A stretch of 64,000 bases of DNA from an uncultured Gluconobacter sp. (GTDB taxonomy: Bacteria; Pseudomonadota; Alphaproteobacteria; Acetobacterales; Acetobacteraceae), in assembly GCA_937880175.1 (NCBI GenBank), contig CALFLO010000077.1, positions 67,794 to 131,793 on the forward strand, written 5' to 3'. A model generated the notes under the pieces. It searched no databases. It had not been told where the DNA came from and saw only the letters and a program-made list of their open reading frames with translations. Position numbers and translations under genes: made by a program. Positions 52,096-61,578 of the stretch are shown piece by piece (position 1 is the first letter of the stretch; each line of letters starts with the position of its first letter).

Positions 52096-54420
52096 ATGTT
52101 CCGATTTAACAATATCTTCCTGTGCACGAGCGCGCTGTTTCTGACGCTGCCTGCCGTTGCGGCCACGACATCCGGAAAAACCACGCATGGTGCAAAAAGC
52201 CGCGCGGTAACGTCCCATGCGTCTGCTGCCGCGCCGTCTGTGGTGCGGGTGCGGCATGCCGCACCGTCTTCGGATCCTGAGTCGATCAAGGTTTATCGCA
52301 GGAAAAACGCGCTTGGCCCGATGGCGACGCAGCGTCAGGGCATCTCGGTGACGCATATCGATGCCACCGAACTGGCGCGGCATCAGGTCACGGATGTGAA
52401 GGGGCTGATGAATCTCGCCCCCAACCTGACGGTCCAACCGCAGGGTTCGAGTTCAGCGGTGAACTTCACGCTGCGCGGGGTGGGTCTGAACGATTTTACG
52501 GCGAACAACACGCCATCGGTCATGACCTATGTGGATGGCGTGGCGCTGCCGATCGGATACATGGCGGGCGCGGCGATGTTCGACATGGCCGGTGTTGATG
52601 TGAACACCGGACCTTCGGGCTACACGCATGGCCAGACGGTGACGGCTGGCGAGATCAACATCAAGACGGCTGACCCGACAAAAGCATTCCATTACGGAGC
52701 GTCGGAAGACATCGCGTCCTATGACCGCAGCATCACCAACCTGTATGTATCCGGTCCACTGTCGTCCAATGTGCAGTACCGGATTGCGGGTTTCACGCAG
52801 CAGGGCGGTGGCTTTCAGAAGAACATCAATACCGGGCAGTCGCTGGGCAACGCCAACAAGGGCGGCTTGCGGGCGAAACTGGCCTGGCAGCCCGATGACA
52901 AGACCAATATCGTCTTCAGCGGCAACTGGATGCAGGACAATTCCCAGGCGATGGGGGCCTTCAACGTCCAGGATCTGGCACGCAATACGCCTGCCTATCA
53001 GAACAACCGCAATACGGGCTGGGGCTTTACGCCGGAATTCCTGAAGCTCACGGGCAATTCCGCTGGCATGAAGCCATCCTACAACAACACGTTCTGGGGG
53101 GCGGGCGTCAACTTCACGCGCAATCTCGGTTTTGCCGATCTGAGCACCATCAGCGCGTTCCAGCAGATGTATGTGCACAATCTGATGGATCTGGATGGCA
53201 CGCGCTATGCGATCTATGACGATGACGTCAACACGAACGCAAACCTGTTCTCGCAGGAAGTAAAACTGGCCTCGCGCAATCCGCATGACCGGCTGCAATG
53301 GAATGTCGGCATGTATTATGACCGTACGCAGATGCACTCGGTCATTTTCAACGATTATACCGGTTCGGGATCGCGGCCCTATATCCAGCGGACGAGCTAT
53401 AATCAGGACCAGCAGGCGTTCAGCCAGTACGGCCATCTGCGCCTGACGGTGACGAAGCGGCTGCATCTGCTGGCGGGCATCACCCATGAGTCTGATGACC
53501 GCGATCTCTACAACATGCAGACGCTGCGTTATAATACCGCCATCTATCCCACGCCGTACAACAACCATTACGGCCGTCGCGGCGCGCTGACGAACCAGTT
53601 TTCCGGAATGGGCGGAATCGAATACCAGGCGCTGGATGACCTGATGTTCTATGGCTCCATCCGCAAGGGCTTCAAGCCGGGCGGCTTTACGGCGAACAAT
53701 ACGGTCGTGGCGTCCCAGCTTACGCCGACCAAGCCTGAATCCCTTCTGGCCTATGAGGTCGGTTTCAAGTCCGATTACTGGAACCACAAGCTGCGCCTGA
53801 ACGGCGATGCGTTCTGGTACGACTATCACGGCCAGCAGGTGGCCGGTCTGGCGGTCGTGCCGAATTATGGTGTGGTGGGCCAGTACGTGAACATTCCCAA
53901 GAGCCGGATCTGGGGCGTGGAACTGGGGATCGATGCCAACCCCATTCCCGGCCTGCTGCTGCACCAGCACTTCGGTTACGAGCGCGGAAATTACGAGGAT
54001 TACAGCGCGATCGACACCACGGCCGTGGCTGCGACCTACATCAAGACCGGCAAGCTGATGGCGCTGTACCGCAGCTATAATGGCGTCGATATGGGGATTC
54101 CGAAGCTCACGCTGGAAGGCTCGGCATCGTATAAGGCGAAGCTGGGGACGCAGTGGTCGCTCACGCCGTATCTCGACTACAGCTATCGCGGCTCACAGGT
54201 CGATGTTCCGGGGAACAACCTGTATCGGATGCCGGCCTATTTCCTGATGGATGTGGGTCTGACCTTCGCACCGAAAAGCGGAAAATGGTCGGTCTCGGCC
54301 TATGCCAACAACGTCCTTGACCGGCGTTATGACGTGACGCGCCAGACGGGCCTGAACGGGATCTTCGGTATTCCGGGAACGCCGCGGATGGTGGGTGGAC
54401 GGTTCCGGGTGGATCTGTAA
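52096..54420 (+). CDS. TonB-dependent outer-membrane receptor, family A
   Basis: A 774-residue receptor, paralog of 25209-27548. The signal peptide is MFRFNNIFLCTSALFLTLPAVA; a TonB-box-like ESIKVYRRK lies near residue 58, followed by a plug domain (LMNLAPNLTVQPQGSS) and a barrel ending MVGGRFRVDL. ATG 52096 has GGGGAG upstream; a frame to 52051 lacks signal-like sequence. Clustering with the creatinase-like M24 protein and MFS carrier suggests it takes up their substrate across the outer membrane. Confidence 0.9.
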   Translation: MFRFNNIFLCTSALFLTLPAVAATTSGKTTHGAKSRAVTSHASAAAPSVVRVRHAAPSSDPESIKVYRRKNALGPMATQRQGISVTHIDATELARHQVTDVKGLMNLAPNLTVQPQGSSSAVNFTLRGVGLNDFTANNTPSVMTYVDGVALPIGYMAGAAMFDMAGVDVNTGPSGYTHGQTVTAGEINIKTADPTKAFHYGASEDIASYDRSITNLYVSGPLSSNVQYRIAGFTQQGGGFQKNINTGQSLGNANKGGLRAKLAWQPDDKTNIVFSGNWMQDNSQAMGAFNVQDLARNTPAYQNNRNTGWGFTPEFLKLTGNSAGMKPSYNNTFWGAGVNFTRNLGFADLSTISAFQQMYVHNLMDLDGTRYAIYDDDVNTNANLFSQEVKLASRNPHDRLQWNVGMYYDRTQMHSVIFNDYTGSGSRPYIQRTSYNQDQQAFSQYGHLRLTVTKRLHLLAGITHESDDRDLYNMQTLRYNTAIYPTPYNNHYGRRGALTNQFSGMGGIEYQALDDLMFYGSIRKGFKPGGFTANNTVVASQLTPTKPESLLAYEVGFKSDYWNHKLRLNGDAFWYDYHGQQVAGLAVVPNYGVVGQYVNIPKSRIWGVELGIDANPIPGLLLHQHFGYERGNYEDYSAIDTTAVAATYIKTGKLMALYRSYNGVDMGIPKLTLEGSASYKAKLGTQWSLTPYLDYSYRGSQVDVPGNNLYRMPAYFLMDVGLTFAPKSGKWSVSAYANNVLDRRYDVTRQTGLNGIFGIPGTPRMVGGRFRVDL

Positions 54421-54444
54421 CCCCCACTTCCGCCATATGCGAGG

Positions 54445-54484
54445 CTGTTCCTCTTCCCGTCCGCTGAAACGGGAAGAGGAACAG
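54445..54484. terminator. Terminator after the receptor, convergent with ppk2
   Basis: CTGTTCCTCTTCCCGT and ACGGGAAGAGGAACAG form a perfect 16-bp stem with an 8-nt loop. A short T run follows on the plus strand (CAGTTTTC). It serves convergent genes. Confidence 0.8.
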
Positions 54485-54490
54485 CAGTTT

Positions 54491-55408
54491 TCAGTAGCGT
54501 TCGGGAACGAGCATTGTCTCGGGCGTAGGTTCGCGCTCGTAATCGGGATGGAACACCCGCTCCGGCAGGACGACTTCCGTGCGGCTGACGGGTTCGTAAG
54601 GTACGAGCGAGAGGAAATGCGCGATGCAGTTCAGGCGCGCGCGCTTCTTGTCCACGGCCGGAACGACCCACCAGGGGGCTTCGGGGATGCTGGAACGCTC
54701 CAGCATGACTTCCTTGGCCAGTGTGTAATTTTCCCAGCGGCGACGGCTTTCCAGATCCATCGGGCTGAGCTTCCACTGCTTCAGCGGGTCTTCCATACGG
54801 GCGCGGAAGCGGGATTCCTGCTCTTCATCCGTAATCGAGAACCAGAACTTGATGACCCGGATCCCGCTGCGGACCAGCATCCGCTCGAATTCCGGCACGG
54901 AGCGGAAAAACTCCTCGTATTCCTCATCGGTGCAGAAGCCCATGACGCGCTCGACGCCCGCACGATTGTACCAGCTCCGGTCAAACAGGACGATTTCGCC
55001 CGCGGCAGGAAGATGGGCTGCATAGCGCTGGAAATACCACTGCGTGCGCTCGCGGTCATTCGGGGCCGGGAGGGCGGCAACACGGCAGATGCGCGGGTTC
55101 AGGCGCTGGGTGATGCGCTTGATGGCGCCGCCCTTGCCAGCAGCGTCACGCCCTTCAAAAAGCACGACAATCCGTTCGCCTGTCGCCTTGACCCAGTCCT
55201 GCAGCTTGATGAGCTCGCCCTGAAGGCGGATCAGTTCGCGGAAATAGGTGCGACGGAATGCGCGGTCCGCAGGATCGAGGCCTTCCCCTTCGTTTTCTTC
55301 CAGGGAGAGTTCGAATTCTTCATCCAGGTCATCGATGATTTCGTAGCGCATGCGCTCGCGTGCCTGTTCGTCTGGTGAGAGGGCACCGAAACCGTTGTCC
55401 TGCGTCAT
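54491..55408 (-). CDS. ppk2: Polyphosphate kinase 2 (PPK2)
   Basis: A 305-residue PPK2-family enzyme that transfers phosphate between polyphosphate and nucleotides, usually (class I) making ATP or GTP from the diphosphate. Walker A is GRDAAGKGG (86-94), Walker B is LFDRSWYNRAGVE, and the Arg-rich lid follows (ESRFRARMEDPLKQWKLS). A charged 50-residue N-terminal extension precedes the kinase fold. It lies near an OprB porin and a phosphate-binding protein on the same strand, so phosphate metabolism is the common theme. Confidence 0.9.
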   Translation of the reverse strand: MTQDNGFGALSPDEQARERMRYEIIDDLDEEFELSLEENEGEGLDPADRAFRRTYFRELIRLQGELIKLQDWVKATGERIVVLFEGRDAAGKGGAIKRITQRLNPRICRVAALPAPNDRERTQWYFQRYAAHLPAAGEIVLFDRSWYNRAGVERVMGFCTDEEYEEFFRSVPEFERMLVRSGIRVIKFWFSITDEEQESRFRARMEDPLKQWKLSPMDLESRRRWENYTLAKEVMLERSSIPEAPWWVVPAVDKKRARLNCIAHFLSLVPYEPVSRTEVVLPERVFHPDYEREPTPETMLVPERY

Positions 55409-55510
55409 GGGTTGCTTCCTTTGTCATCGGCATCTCAGGCCGTGAACAGAACCTTACCGGGCACAGGGGAGGCGAAGTTTGAAAGTTAATTGAAATCATC
55501 ATGCAGGTTT

Positions 55511-56965
55511 TCAGAATGTCGTGGTCATGTTCAGCCCCACAACAGCGCCGCGGGAGGCCGACGCCGCGCCTTTTTCCGGCTCCTGTCCGCCCAGATTCCA
55601 GAAATATTGAAAGTCCGGCTGAAGCGTGATGTAATCGCGGACCGGCACCTGCCACGTCAGCTCGACATGATTTTCCGGTACCAGAAGTCTCGCCGAACTG
55701 TCGGACAGGCGGATGACGTCCCGCGCGTTCTGCTTTGCGCGATGGCTGTAAAAGCCGGTGCCCCAGCCAATCCCGATCACGTCATTGGGGCGGGAGGGGA
55801 CGAAGCCCTGAAAGGTCAGACCGGCCTCCACTTCCGTCGTAAAGCGGTTGCGGGTGCCGCTGGCGATGGTAGCGCGGACGAAGGTGTTGATCGCCTTGAC
55901 GGGTTCGCTCACCGTGCGCCACAGGGCCTGATCCAGCACGACATATCCGAGCCAGGTCCCGGAATGATAGCGCGGCACTCCCGTGCTGTCCGGACTGCCC
56001 AGCAGGCCGCCCTGACTGTCATAGCGCGGGTCCGGGAAACGCCCGGTATCGTACAGGCCGCCGATTTTCCACGTCCCCGGCAGGGCAGGCGCATCCTTGC
56101 CTGAAAGGCTTTGGGCTGCATCGACCCAGAGCTGCGCCTCGCCCATGAAAAGGGTTCCGCCACTGGTGGAAAAGGTGGTGCCTGACGGGTCGATCCGGGT
56201 CGGGCTGAGGGTGCTGTAGAACGGGCCCTTTGTCGGGTTGTCGTCGGTGATGGCCAGCATGAGCACGAGCGGATAGGCTGGAGACCACTTGATCCGTGTT
56301 CCCACGGCGGAAAACGGCCATGACGGGCCGCCTGAATAGAGATTGCTGGATGTCGAGAGCGGCCAGCCAAAGCTGGCATTCAGGAACAGGGACGCGTTCT
56401 GGCTGACGAGGAACTCGGTATCCAGATCGATCGTGCCGACGCGGATATCCAGCCGGTTTCCGAAAAACCCCTGCCCGTACCAGAGCTCGAACAGACGGGT
56501 CGTGCGTCCGGCGTCGTAACCACTGACGGGGTTCAGGGACCCAAGACGCTCCCCGGCCAGCGAACGTCCGCGGACCTGAATGGCGCTGATATTGAGCAGC
56601 CCGTCATGCCAGCCAAAAGCGCGCCGGGTTTCCAGCAGGAGCGTCGCGGCCGTCATGCCGTCATAGGTCGGGCCGGGATGCATACCGCCCGAGGTCAGGC
56701 CCCAGATTTCCTCGACGTCCTGAAGATTGAACCTGACACCCTTGCGGGCCAGCCAGAAGCGTGCGCCACCCACATCGCCGAGAAGTTCGGTGCCGGTGTC
56801 CTCGGGGGGCAGGACAAATCCGGGCGCGGGCGAGGGCAGCGGCACGCCTGAGGGCAGGACATCCGTGACCAGCGGCGCCGTGGCGGCGTGTGCTGTCCCG
56901 ATCAGGACCCCCAGAACACTGCACAGACCGGCCAGACGCCAACGATCCGGAACGCGGTCTGACAA
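55511..56965 (-). CDS. OprB-type outer-membrane porin
   Basis: A 484-residue porin of the carbohydrate-selective OprB family with signal peptide ending near GTAHAAT, the typical RLFELWYGQGFFGNRLDIRVG strand and a barrel ending in Phe (GLNMTTTF). OprB passes glucose and other sugars, relevant for an organism that oxidises sugars in the periplasm; placement next to pstS and ppk2 might mean it passes phosphate-containing solutes instead, which is inference. Confidence 0.87.
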   Translation of the reverse strand: MSDRVPDRWRLAGLCSVLGVLIGTAHAATAPLVTDVLPSGVPLPSPAPGFVLPPEDTGTELLGDVGGARFWLARKGVRFNLQDVEEIWGLTSGGMHPGPTYDGMTAATLLLETRRAFGWHDGLLNISAIQVRGRSLAGERLGSLNPVSGYDAGRTTRLFELWYGQGFFGNRLDIRVGTIDLDTEFLVSQNASLFLNASFGWPLSTSSNLYSGGPSWPFSAVGTRIKWSPAYPLVLMLAITDDNPTKGPFYSTLSPTRIDPSGTTFSTSGGTLFMGEAQLWVDAAQSLSGKDAPALPGTWKIGGLYDTGRFPDPRYDSQGGLLGSPDSTGVPRYHSGTWLGYVVLDQALWRTVSEPVKAINTFVRATIASGTRNRFTTEVEAGLTFQGFVPSRPNDVIGIGWGTGFYSHRAKQNARDVIRLSDSSARLLVPENHVELTWQVPVRDYITLQPDFQYFWNLGGQEPEKGAASASRGAVVGLNMTTTF

Positions 56966-57069
56966 GACGGGTCCCCTTTACCCAAGGTGCTGGAATGTCA
57001 CGATCATTCACCGCAAGGGGAGAGGGATGGGAAGTGAAGTTATTATGACGCCCGTTCAGGATCAGGCGC

Positions 57070-58059
57070 TCAGGGCCAGCCGGACAGGACCCTGTCTTTT
57101 ACGGCAGCGGGCAGGGGCACATAATCCAGATCCCGCGTGGCATCATCGCCCTGTTTCAGGCCGTATCTGAAATACGCCTTTACGGCGGCGCGCGTTGACG
57201 GGGCCGCCGGATGGACGGGAACCAGAACGAAAGTCGCGCTCATGATCGGCCAGGCCTGAGCCCCCGGCGCGGCCAGAAGATTGACGGCATAATGGTCCGC
57301 GTGAAGCCAGTCCGCGCTGAGGGCGGCATTCGTGAATGCGGCTTTTCCGGGGGCGACGAACTGCCCGGCATGATTTTGAAGCTGCACCGTATTCAGCCGA
57401 TCCCGACGCGCGAACGCATATTGCACAAAGCCGATCCCACCGATGGACTGCCGCACGCTGGCCGCCACCCCGTCATTGCCCCGCGCCTCTGAGCCATCGC
57501 CCCACATCCCGGCTTTCCAGTCCGGCGCAACGGCATGGAGATAATCGCTGAAAACCTGACTGGTGCCTGATTCTTCTTCGCGGTGAATGGGCAGCACATC
57601 CAGATCCGGCAGGCGCAGCCCCGGATTGAGCGCGCGGAGACGTGGATCGGCCCAGCTGGTGATCTTCCCGTCAAACAGCGCGGCGAGCGTTGGTCCGTCC
57701 AGCTTCATTTGGTTGGACGCGACCCCGGGAACATTGATGACCACCACGATCGCGCCGATGGCGGTCGGGAATTGATACAGGCCCCGCGCTTGCAGAACCG
57801 GCCCGGCAAGCGGCAGATCCGACGCCCCGAAATCCACATCGCCAGCCATGACAAGCCTTTGTCCATTGCCAGAGCCGACACTGCGGTAGGTCAGGGAGAG
57901 GCCGCTCTGGCGCTGGATCCCGTCGCTCCAGGCCCGGTAAAGCGGCGCCGCAAAGCTCGATCCGCCACCCGTAAGACCAGCGGAATGGGCCGTTCCGCAG
58001 AGCATGACGGCAAGGGCGGCGGTGATGCCGCGTGCGAGGACTCCCACACGATGAAACAT
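57070..58059 (-). CDS. pstS: PstS-like phosphate-binding protein
   Basis: A 329-residue periplasmic binding protein with signal peptide (cleavage near AHSAG). PstS features are LTGGGSSFAAPLYRAW at the mature N-terminus, VGSGNGQR, DFGASDLPL and EEESGTSQVFSDYL for phosphate binding. The pstCAB permease and ATPase genes are not adjacent. A repeat containing GTCAT/ATGAC motifs upstream (58117-58137) could be a Pho-box-like element. A role in phosphate uptake or sensing is well supported. Confidence 0.87.
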   Translation of the reverse strand: MFHRVGVLARGITAALAVMLCGTAHSAGLTGGGSSFAAPLYRAWSDGIQRQSGLSLTYRSVGSGNGQRLVMAGDVDFGASDLPLAGPVLQARGLYQFPTAIGAIVVVINVPGVASNQMKLDGPTLAALFDGKITSWADPRLRALNPGLRLPDLDVLPIHREEESGTSQVFSDYLHAVAPDWKAGMWGDGSEARGNDGVAASVRQSIGGIGFVQYAFARRDRLNTVQLQNHAGQFVAPGKAAFTNAALSADWLHADHYAVNLLAAPGAQAWPIMSATFVLVPVHPAAPSTRAAVKAYFRYGLKQGDDATRDLDYVPLPAAVKDRVLSGWP

Positions 58060-58116
58060 GTCTGATCACGCTCCGCTTTGATGTTCCGGCTGCCTTGTCA
58101 GTATCACTGCGGGGAA

Positions 58117-58137
58117 CGTCATGACTATGACTGTCAT
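58117..58137. promoter_or_regulatory. GTCAT-rich repeat before pstS
   Basis: Contains GTCATGAC and ATGACTGTCAT, both palindromic, about 58-78 bp upstream of the pstS start. Half-sites resemble the PhoB core TGTCAT, but spacing does not match the E. coli 11-bp period. Confidence 0.4.
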
Positions 58138-58193
58138 CAAGGTTTAAGGGTTTACCTGTGGCCGTGAGGCAACAGTGCTATTATTACACAATA

Positions 58194-58222
58194 TTGCTAA
58201 TGAGAATCATTTGCATTAGCAA
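58194..58222. promoter_or_regulatory. Fur-like box before siderophore receptor
   Basis: TTGCTAATG (58194-58202) and CATTAGCAA (58214-58222) are perfect 9-bp arms around an AGAATCATTTG core. It lies about 130-155 bp upstream of the receptor start at 58348. Confidence 0.75.
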
Positions 58223-58347
58223 TTAAGGTGCGGGAAACAGGGCTCAGTCAGAACGTCACGACGGTTTTTTGCCTGCAAGGATGTGTCCATCCGTATCAGA
58301 CAGACGCCGTCGGAAGATCTGTGAAGTTTCCAGAGTTCAGGTGCTGC

Positions 58348-60672
58348 ATGCCTTCAGAAAACGATTTTCCGCTCTCATCGCCATCGGGCACGTCTTTCAG
58401 ATCCTCCCGCGAGGGCTCGGGTCAGAAATGGTCGGCTCTCGTCATGCTGGCACTCGGCGCAGGTTTTGGCGTCGCAGAAACCGGGGATGCCGAGGCGCAG
58501 GACGGAACGGATACTGCAGGCACGACCGCAACCGACAGCACGATCAACCTGTCCGCCGTGCGCGTTCACGGTCAGGTGGACGCTGACAGCAGCAACACGA
58601 ACAACACGTCCCTCGATATTGGTCGCATGCCGGGCACCGTCCGCGATACGCCGCAGACCATCAGCGTGGTGCCGAAGGACCTGATCGTCCAGCAGCGTCT
58701 GTTCACGCTGGATCAGGCGCTGGCCAATGTTCCGGGCATCACGATGTCCACGGGCGAGGGTAATGGTGGCCTGAACGGTGACCAGTTCCGCATCCGTGGC
58801 CAGCAGGCGCGCGGGGACATCTATGAAGATGGCCTGAAGGATTTCGGCACCTATGTGCGCGACACGTTCAACACCGAGAGCGTCGAAGTCATCAAGGGAC
58901 CGAGCGGCGAGTATTTTGGCGCGGGTAACGTTGGCGGCGTGATCAACCAGACGCTCAAGAAGGCGCATCTGGGCAATCATTACGATTTCGACCAGACGAT
59001 CGCCAGCGGCATGCAGTATCGCGGCGCGGCTGACGTAAACTACCAGCTCGGCAAGCACACCGCCCTGCGCGTGAACGGTATGTACAACAAACAGGATGTC
59101 GCCGATCGCGATAACGTCCGTTCGGACCGTTACGGCGTGGCGGCGGATCTCGGTTTCGGTCTGGGCACGAAAACGACCTATCACCTGAATTACCAGTGGC
59201 TCGGAAGCCGGGGCACGTCGGATTATGGTGTTCCGATGATCAAGATCGGCAATATTTCCACGCCGATCACCAGCCACGGCCTTGACCACGACACGAGCTA
59301 TACGCGCAGCTTCAATATGGATAATTCAAACATTCATATGGTCACGTCCAAGTTCTCCTCGGAAATCGTGCGCTGGCTGACCTTTAACAACGACACGCGC
59401 TTCACTCATTATCACCGTGACTATTCCGCCTCGAACCCGAGCGCCTGCACGGGAACCTGCGCGACATCCTTCCTCGCAGGCGGTAATCCGACGCTGGCTT
59501 ATGGCGCCGGTGGTGGTGCGGCCTATCAGCAGGACGGCTGGGGCATCCAGAACGTCATGATGGGCCGGGCGAAGTTCAACACGGGCTTCCTGCATCATGA
59601 CATCAGCGCGGGTGTGGACATCAACTACACCAAGGACAACCGGGTCATGGGCACTTATGTGAACCGCCTGAATGACCAGACGATCCGCAATCCTTACTAT
59701 TCCGCACCGAACACCTACATCACCTGGCCGTCTTCGGGCCACCGGACTGCGGATTTCCGCGATCTCGGTCTGTTCCTTGCGGACAAGATCCATATCACGA
59801 AGCGTCTGTCGCTCTTCGGAACGTTCCGCTGGGACAGCTTCGAGAGCACATACTGGAGCGCTGCCGCGGCCTCTGCAGGCGTACAGTCGCAGAAGTCCAA
59901 CAAGTTCAGCCCGTCCGCGAGCCTGATGTATGACGTGGATGACAACAAGACCGTCTATTTCACGTTCTCCCGCTCCTATAAGCCGGTCGGAACGGACGCG
60001 TCTTCCGAAGTCACGACCATGTCGAGCGTGGGCGACGTTCCGGTCAATGGCCGCGATCTCAAGCCGCAGCGCAGCGATCTGTTCGAAGTCGGCACCAAGA
60101 TGGACTTCCTGCACAAGCGCCTTGGCGTCACGGGTGCGCTGTATCAGATCAACCAGAACAATTCATACACCTATGACGACACCGGCAACATCATCACGGG
60201 CTTCCAGGATGCCGGAACCGGCCGCCAGACGCGCGGTGCGGAGCTGAGCGTCACCGGCAAGATCACGAAGGACTGGGAAATCTACGCAGCCTATTCCTAC
60301 ATGGGCGGCAAGGTGACGAACGCTACGACGACGCAGGGCAAGCAGGCGCCCCAGCTTCCGCACAACAATTTCTCGGTCTGGACGTCCTACAACCTCTCGC
60401 CGCTGCTGCTCCGTCCCGGACAGGGCAAGCTGACGGTCGGCGGTGGTGCGCAGTACAGCTCCGCTTACTGGGCGGATGAAGCGAACACGGCGCGCATGCC
60501 GTACAACTTCTCGCTGAACACCATGATCTCGTACCAGTACGGCCGCTATCATGTGCAGTTCAACGCCAACAACCTGTCCAATCACCTGAACTACGCTTCG
60601 GCCTTCAGTTCAAGCCGTGCCGTGCCGCAGTCCGGCCGGACCTTCATGGGCAATTTCGGCGTCGGTTTCTGA
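58348..60672 (+). CDS. TonB-dependent siderophore receptor (Fiu-like)
   Basis: A 774-residue catecholate-type siderophore receptor. The signal segment is KWSALVMLALGAGFGVAETG; a TonB-box-like LSAVRVHG precedes the plug (TPQTISVVPKDLIVQQRLFTLDQALANVPGI), and the barrel ends in GNFGVGF. Fiu-type receptors import iron-loaded catechol siderophores or their monomers. ATG 58348 was preferred over a GTG at 58228 whose extra N-terminus is not signal-like; GTG 58321 with GGAAG is another option. It leads the iron-uptake cluster behind a Fur-like box. Confidence 0.88.
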   Translation: MPSENDFPLSSPSGTSFRSSREGSGQKWSALVMLALGAGFGVAETGDAEAQDGTDTAGTTATDSTINLSAVRVHGQVDADSSNTNNTSLDIGRMPGTVRDTPQTISVVPKDLIVQQRLFTLDQALANVPGITMSTGEGNGGLNGDQFRIRGQQARGDIYEDGLKDFGTYVRDTFNTESVEVIKGPSGEYFGAGNVGGVINQTLKKAHLGNHYDFDQTIASGMQYRGAADVNYQLGKHTALRVNGMYNKQDVADRDNVRSDRYGVAADLGFGLGTKTTYHLNYQWLGSRGTSDYGVPMIKIGNISTPITSHGLDHDTSYTRSFNMDNSNIHMVTSKFSSEIVRWLTFNNDTRFTHYHRDYSASNPSACTGTCATSFLAGGNPTLAYGAGGGAAYQQDGWGIQNVMMGRAKFNTGFLHHDISAGVDINYTKDNRVMGTYVNRLNDQTIRNPYYSAPNTYITWPSSGHRTADFRDLGLFLADKIHITKRLSLFGTFRWDSFESTYWSAAAASAGVQSQKSNKFSPSASLMYDVDDNKTVYFTFSRSYKPVGTDASSEVTTMSSVGDVPVNGRDLKPQRSDLFEVGTKMDFLHKRLGVTGALYQINQNNSYTYDDTGNIITGFQDAGTGRQTRGAELSVTGKITKDWEIYAAYSYMGGKVTNATTTQGKQAPQLPHNNFSVWTSYNLSPLLLRPGQGKLTVGGGAQYSSAYWADEANTARMPYNFSLNTMISYQYGRYHVQFNANNLSNHLNYASAFSSSRAVPQSGRTFMGNFGVGF

Positions 60673-60748
60673 TCCGAACTCCGCCCACAGCCTGACTATT
60701 CCCCGGTCTTACATCGCGCGTGAAAGACCGGGTCCAGAGAGGACCAAA

Positions 60749-61474
60749 ATGCCATCAGTCTCAGGAGACTGTCAGGATAACGGGATGCCCCGTGCCGTGC
60801 CTTTGCCTGTTCCGCCACAGGTGAAGGCACAGCTGATTCTGGCACAGACCCATCTGGATGCAGGGTGTCGGGAAGACGCCTTTTCCTGTTTCGGGATTGC
60901 CGCGCGTAGCGGACATCCCGTGGCGCTGAACATGCTCGGCCGTGCCTATGAACGCGGCTGGGGCGTGAAACGCAATCCGGCCATGGCGGCCCGGTGCTTT
61001 GAAACTGCGACCGAGGGTGGAGACGGCTGGGCCATGTTCAATCTGGCCGATCTGTTCCTCGCCGGAGATGGCGTGCCGAAAAACCCGCAGCGCGCCTACC
61101 GCCTGTATGTGGATGCCGCCCGGACCGGAAACGCCAAGGCCCTGAACATGCTGGGCATCATGCACGAGGACGGCACCGCCCCCGGCGGGGAGCCAGACCC
61201 GGACGTGGCGCATCAGTTCTATCAGGCGGCGGCCGAGGGCGGGGACTGCTGGGCATGGCTCAATCTGGCGCGTCTGGCGCTTGATCGTGGTGCGCGTTCC
61301 GAGGCCGCGGAGAGCCTTGAAAAAGCGCTCGATTTCACGATTGTCGGCGTGCCGGACGCCGTGCTGGCTCTGATCCGCCCGCATGCGCGGGAGCGGGTGT
61401 TCCATGGTGTCATGATCCGGTGTCTGACGCTGCTGGAAGCCCTGTCAGGCAAGGACGTGTCCCATGCGGCCTGA
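60749..61474 (+). CDS. Sel1-repeat protein
   Basis: A 241-residue TPR/Sel1-like repeat protein with at least three recognisable repeats (SGHPVALNMLGRAYERGWGV, GGDGWAMFNLADLFLAGDGV, TGNAKALNMLGIMHEDG). No signal peptide is evident, so a cytoplasmic or loosely periplasmic scaffold is possible. Sel1 proteins are known neighbours of Fiu/PiuC genes and are thought to act in iron-siderophore processing; the partnership here is by position. ATG 60749 with AGAGAGG upstream was chosen over longer frames. Confidence 0.8.
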   Translation: MPSVSGDCQDNGMPRAVPLPVPPQVKAQLILAQTHLDAGCREDAFSCFGIAARSGHPVALNMLGRAYERGWGVKRNPAMAARCFETATEGGDGWAMFNLADLFLAGDGVPKNPQRAYRLYVDAARTGNAKALNMLGIMHEDGTAPGGEPDPDVAHQFYQAAAEGGDCWAWLNLARLALDRGARSEAAESLEKALDFTIVGVPDAVLALIRPHARERVFHGVMIRCLTLLEALSGKDVSHAA

Positions 61475-61578
61475 GCGGATACACGTCCTTACAAACCGTG
61501 CGTCTTTCATACAGAATGGTGAGGTGACAGCGCCCGAAACCATGACAGGATACTGGTCCAGAAGAAGGATTCCGTCTC

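Noticed and set aside
52453..53970. 505-codon minus-strand frame inside the TonB receptor
   Set aside because: Antisense of a receptor with clear plug and barrel features.
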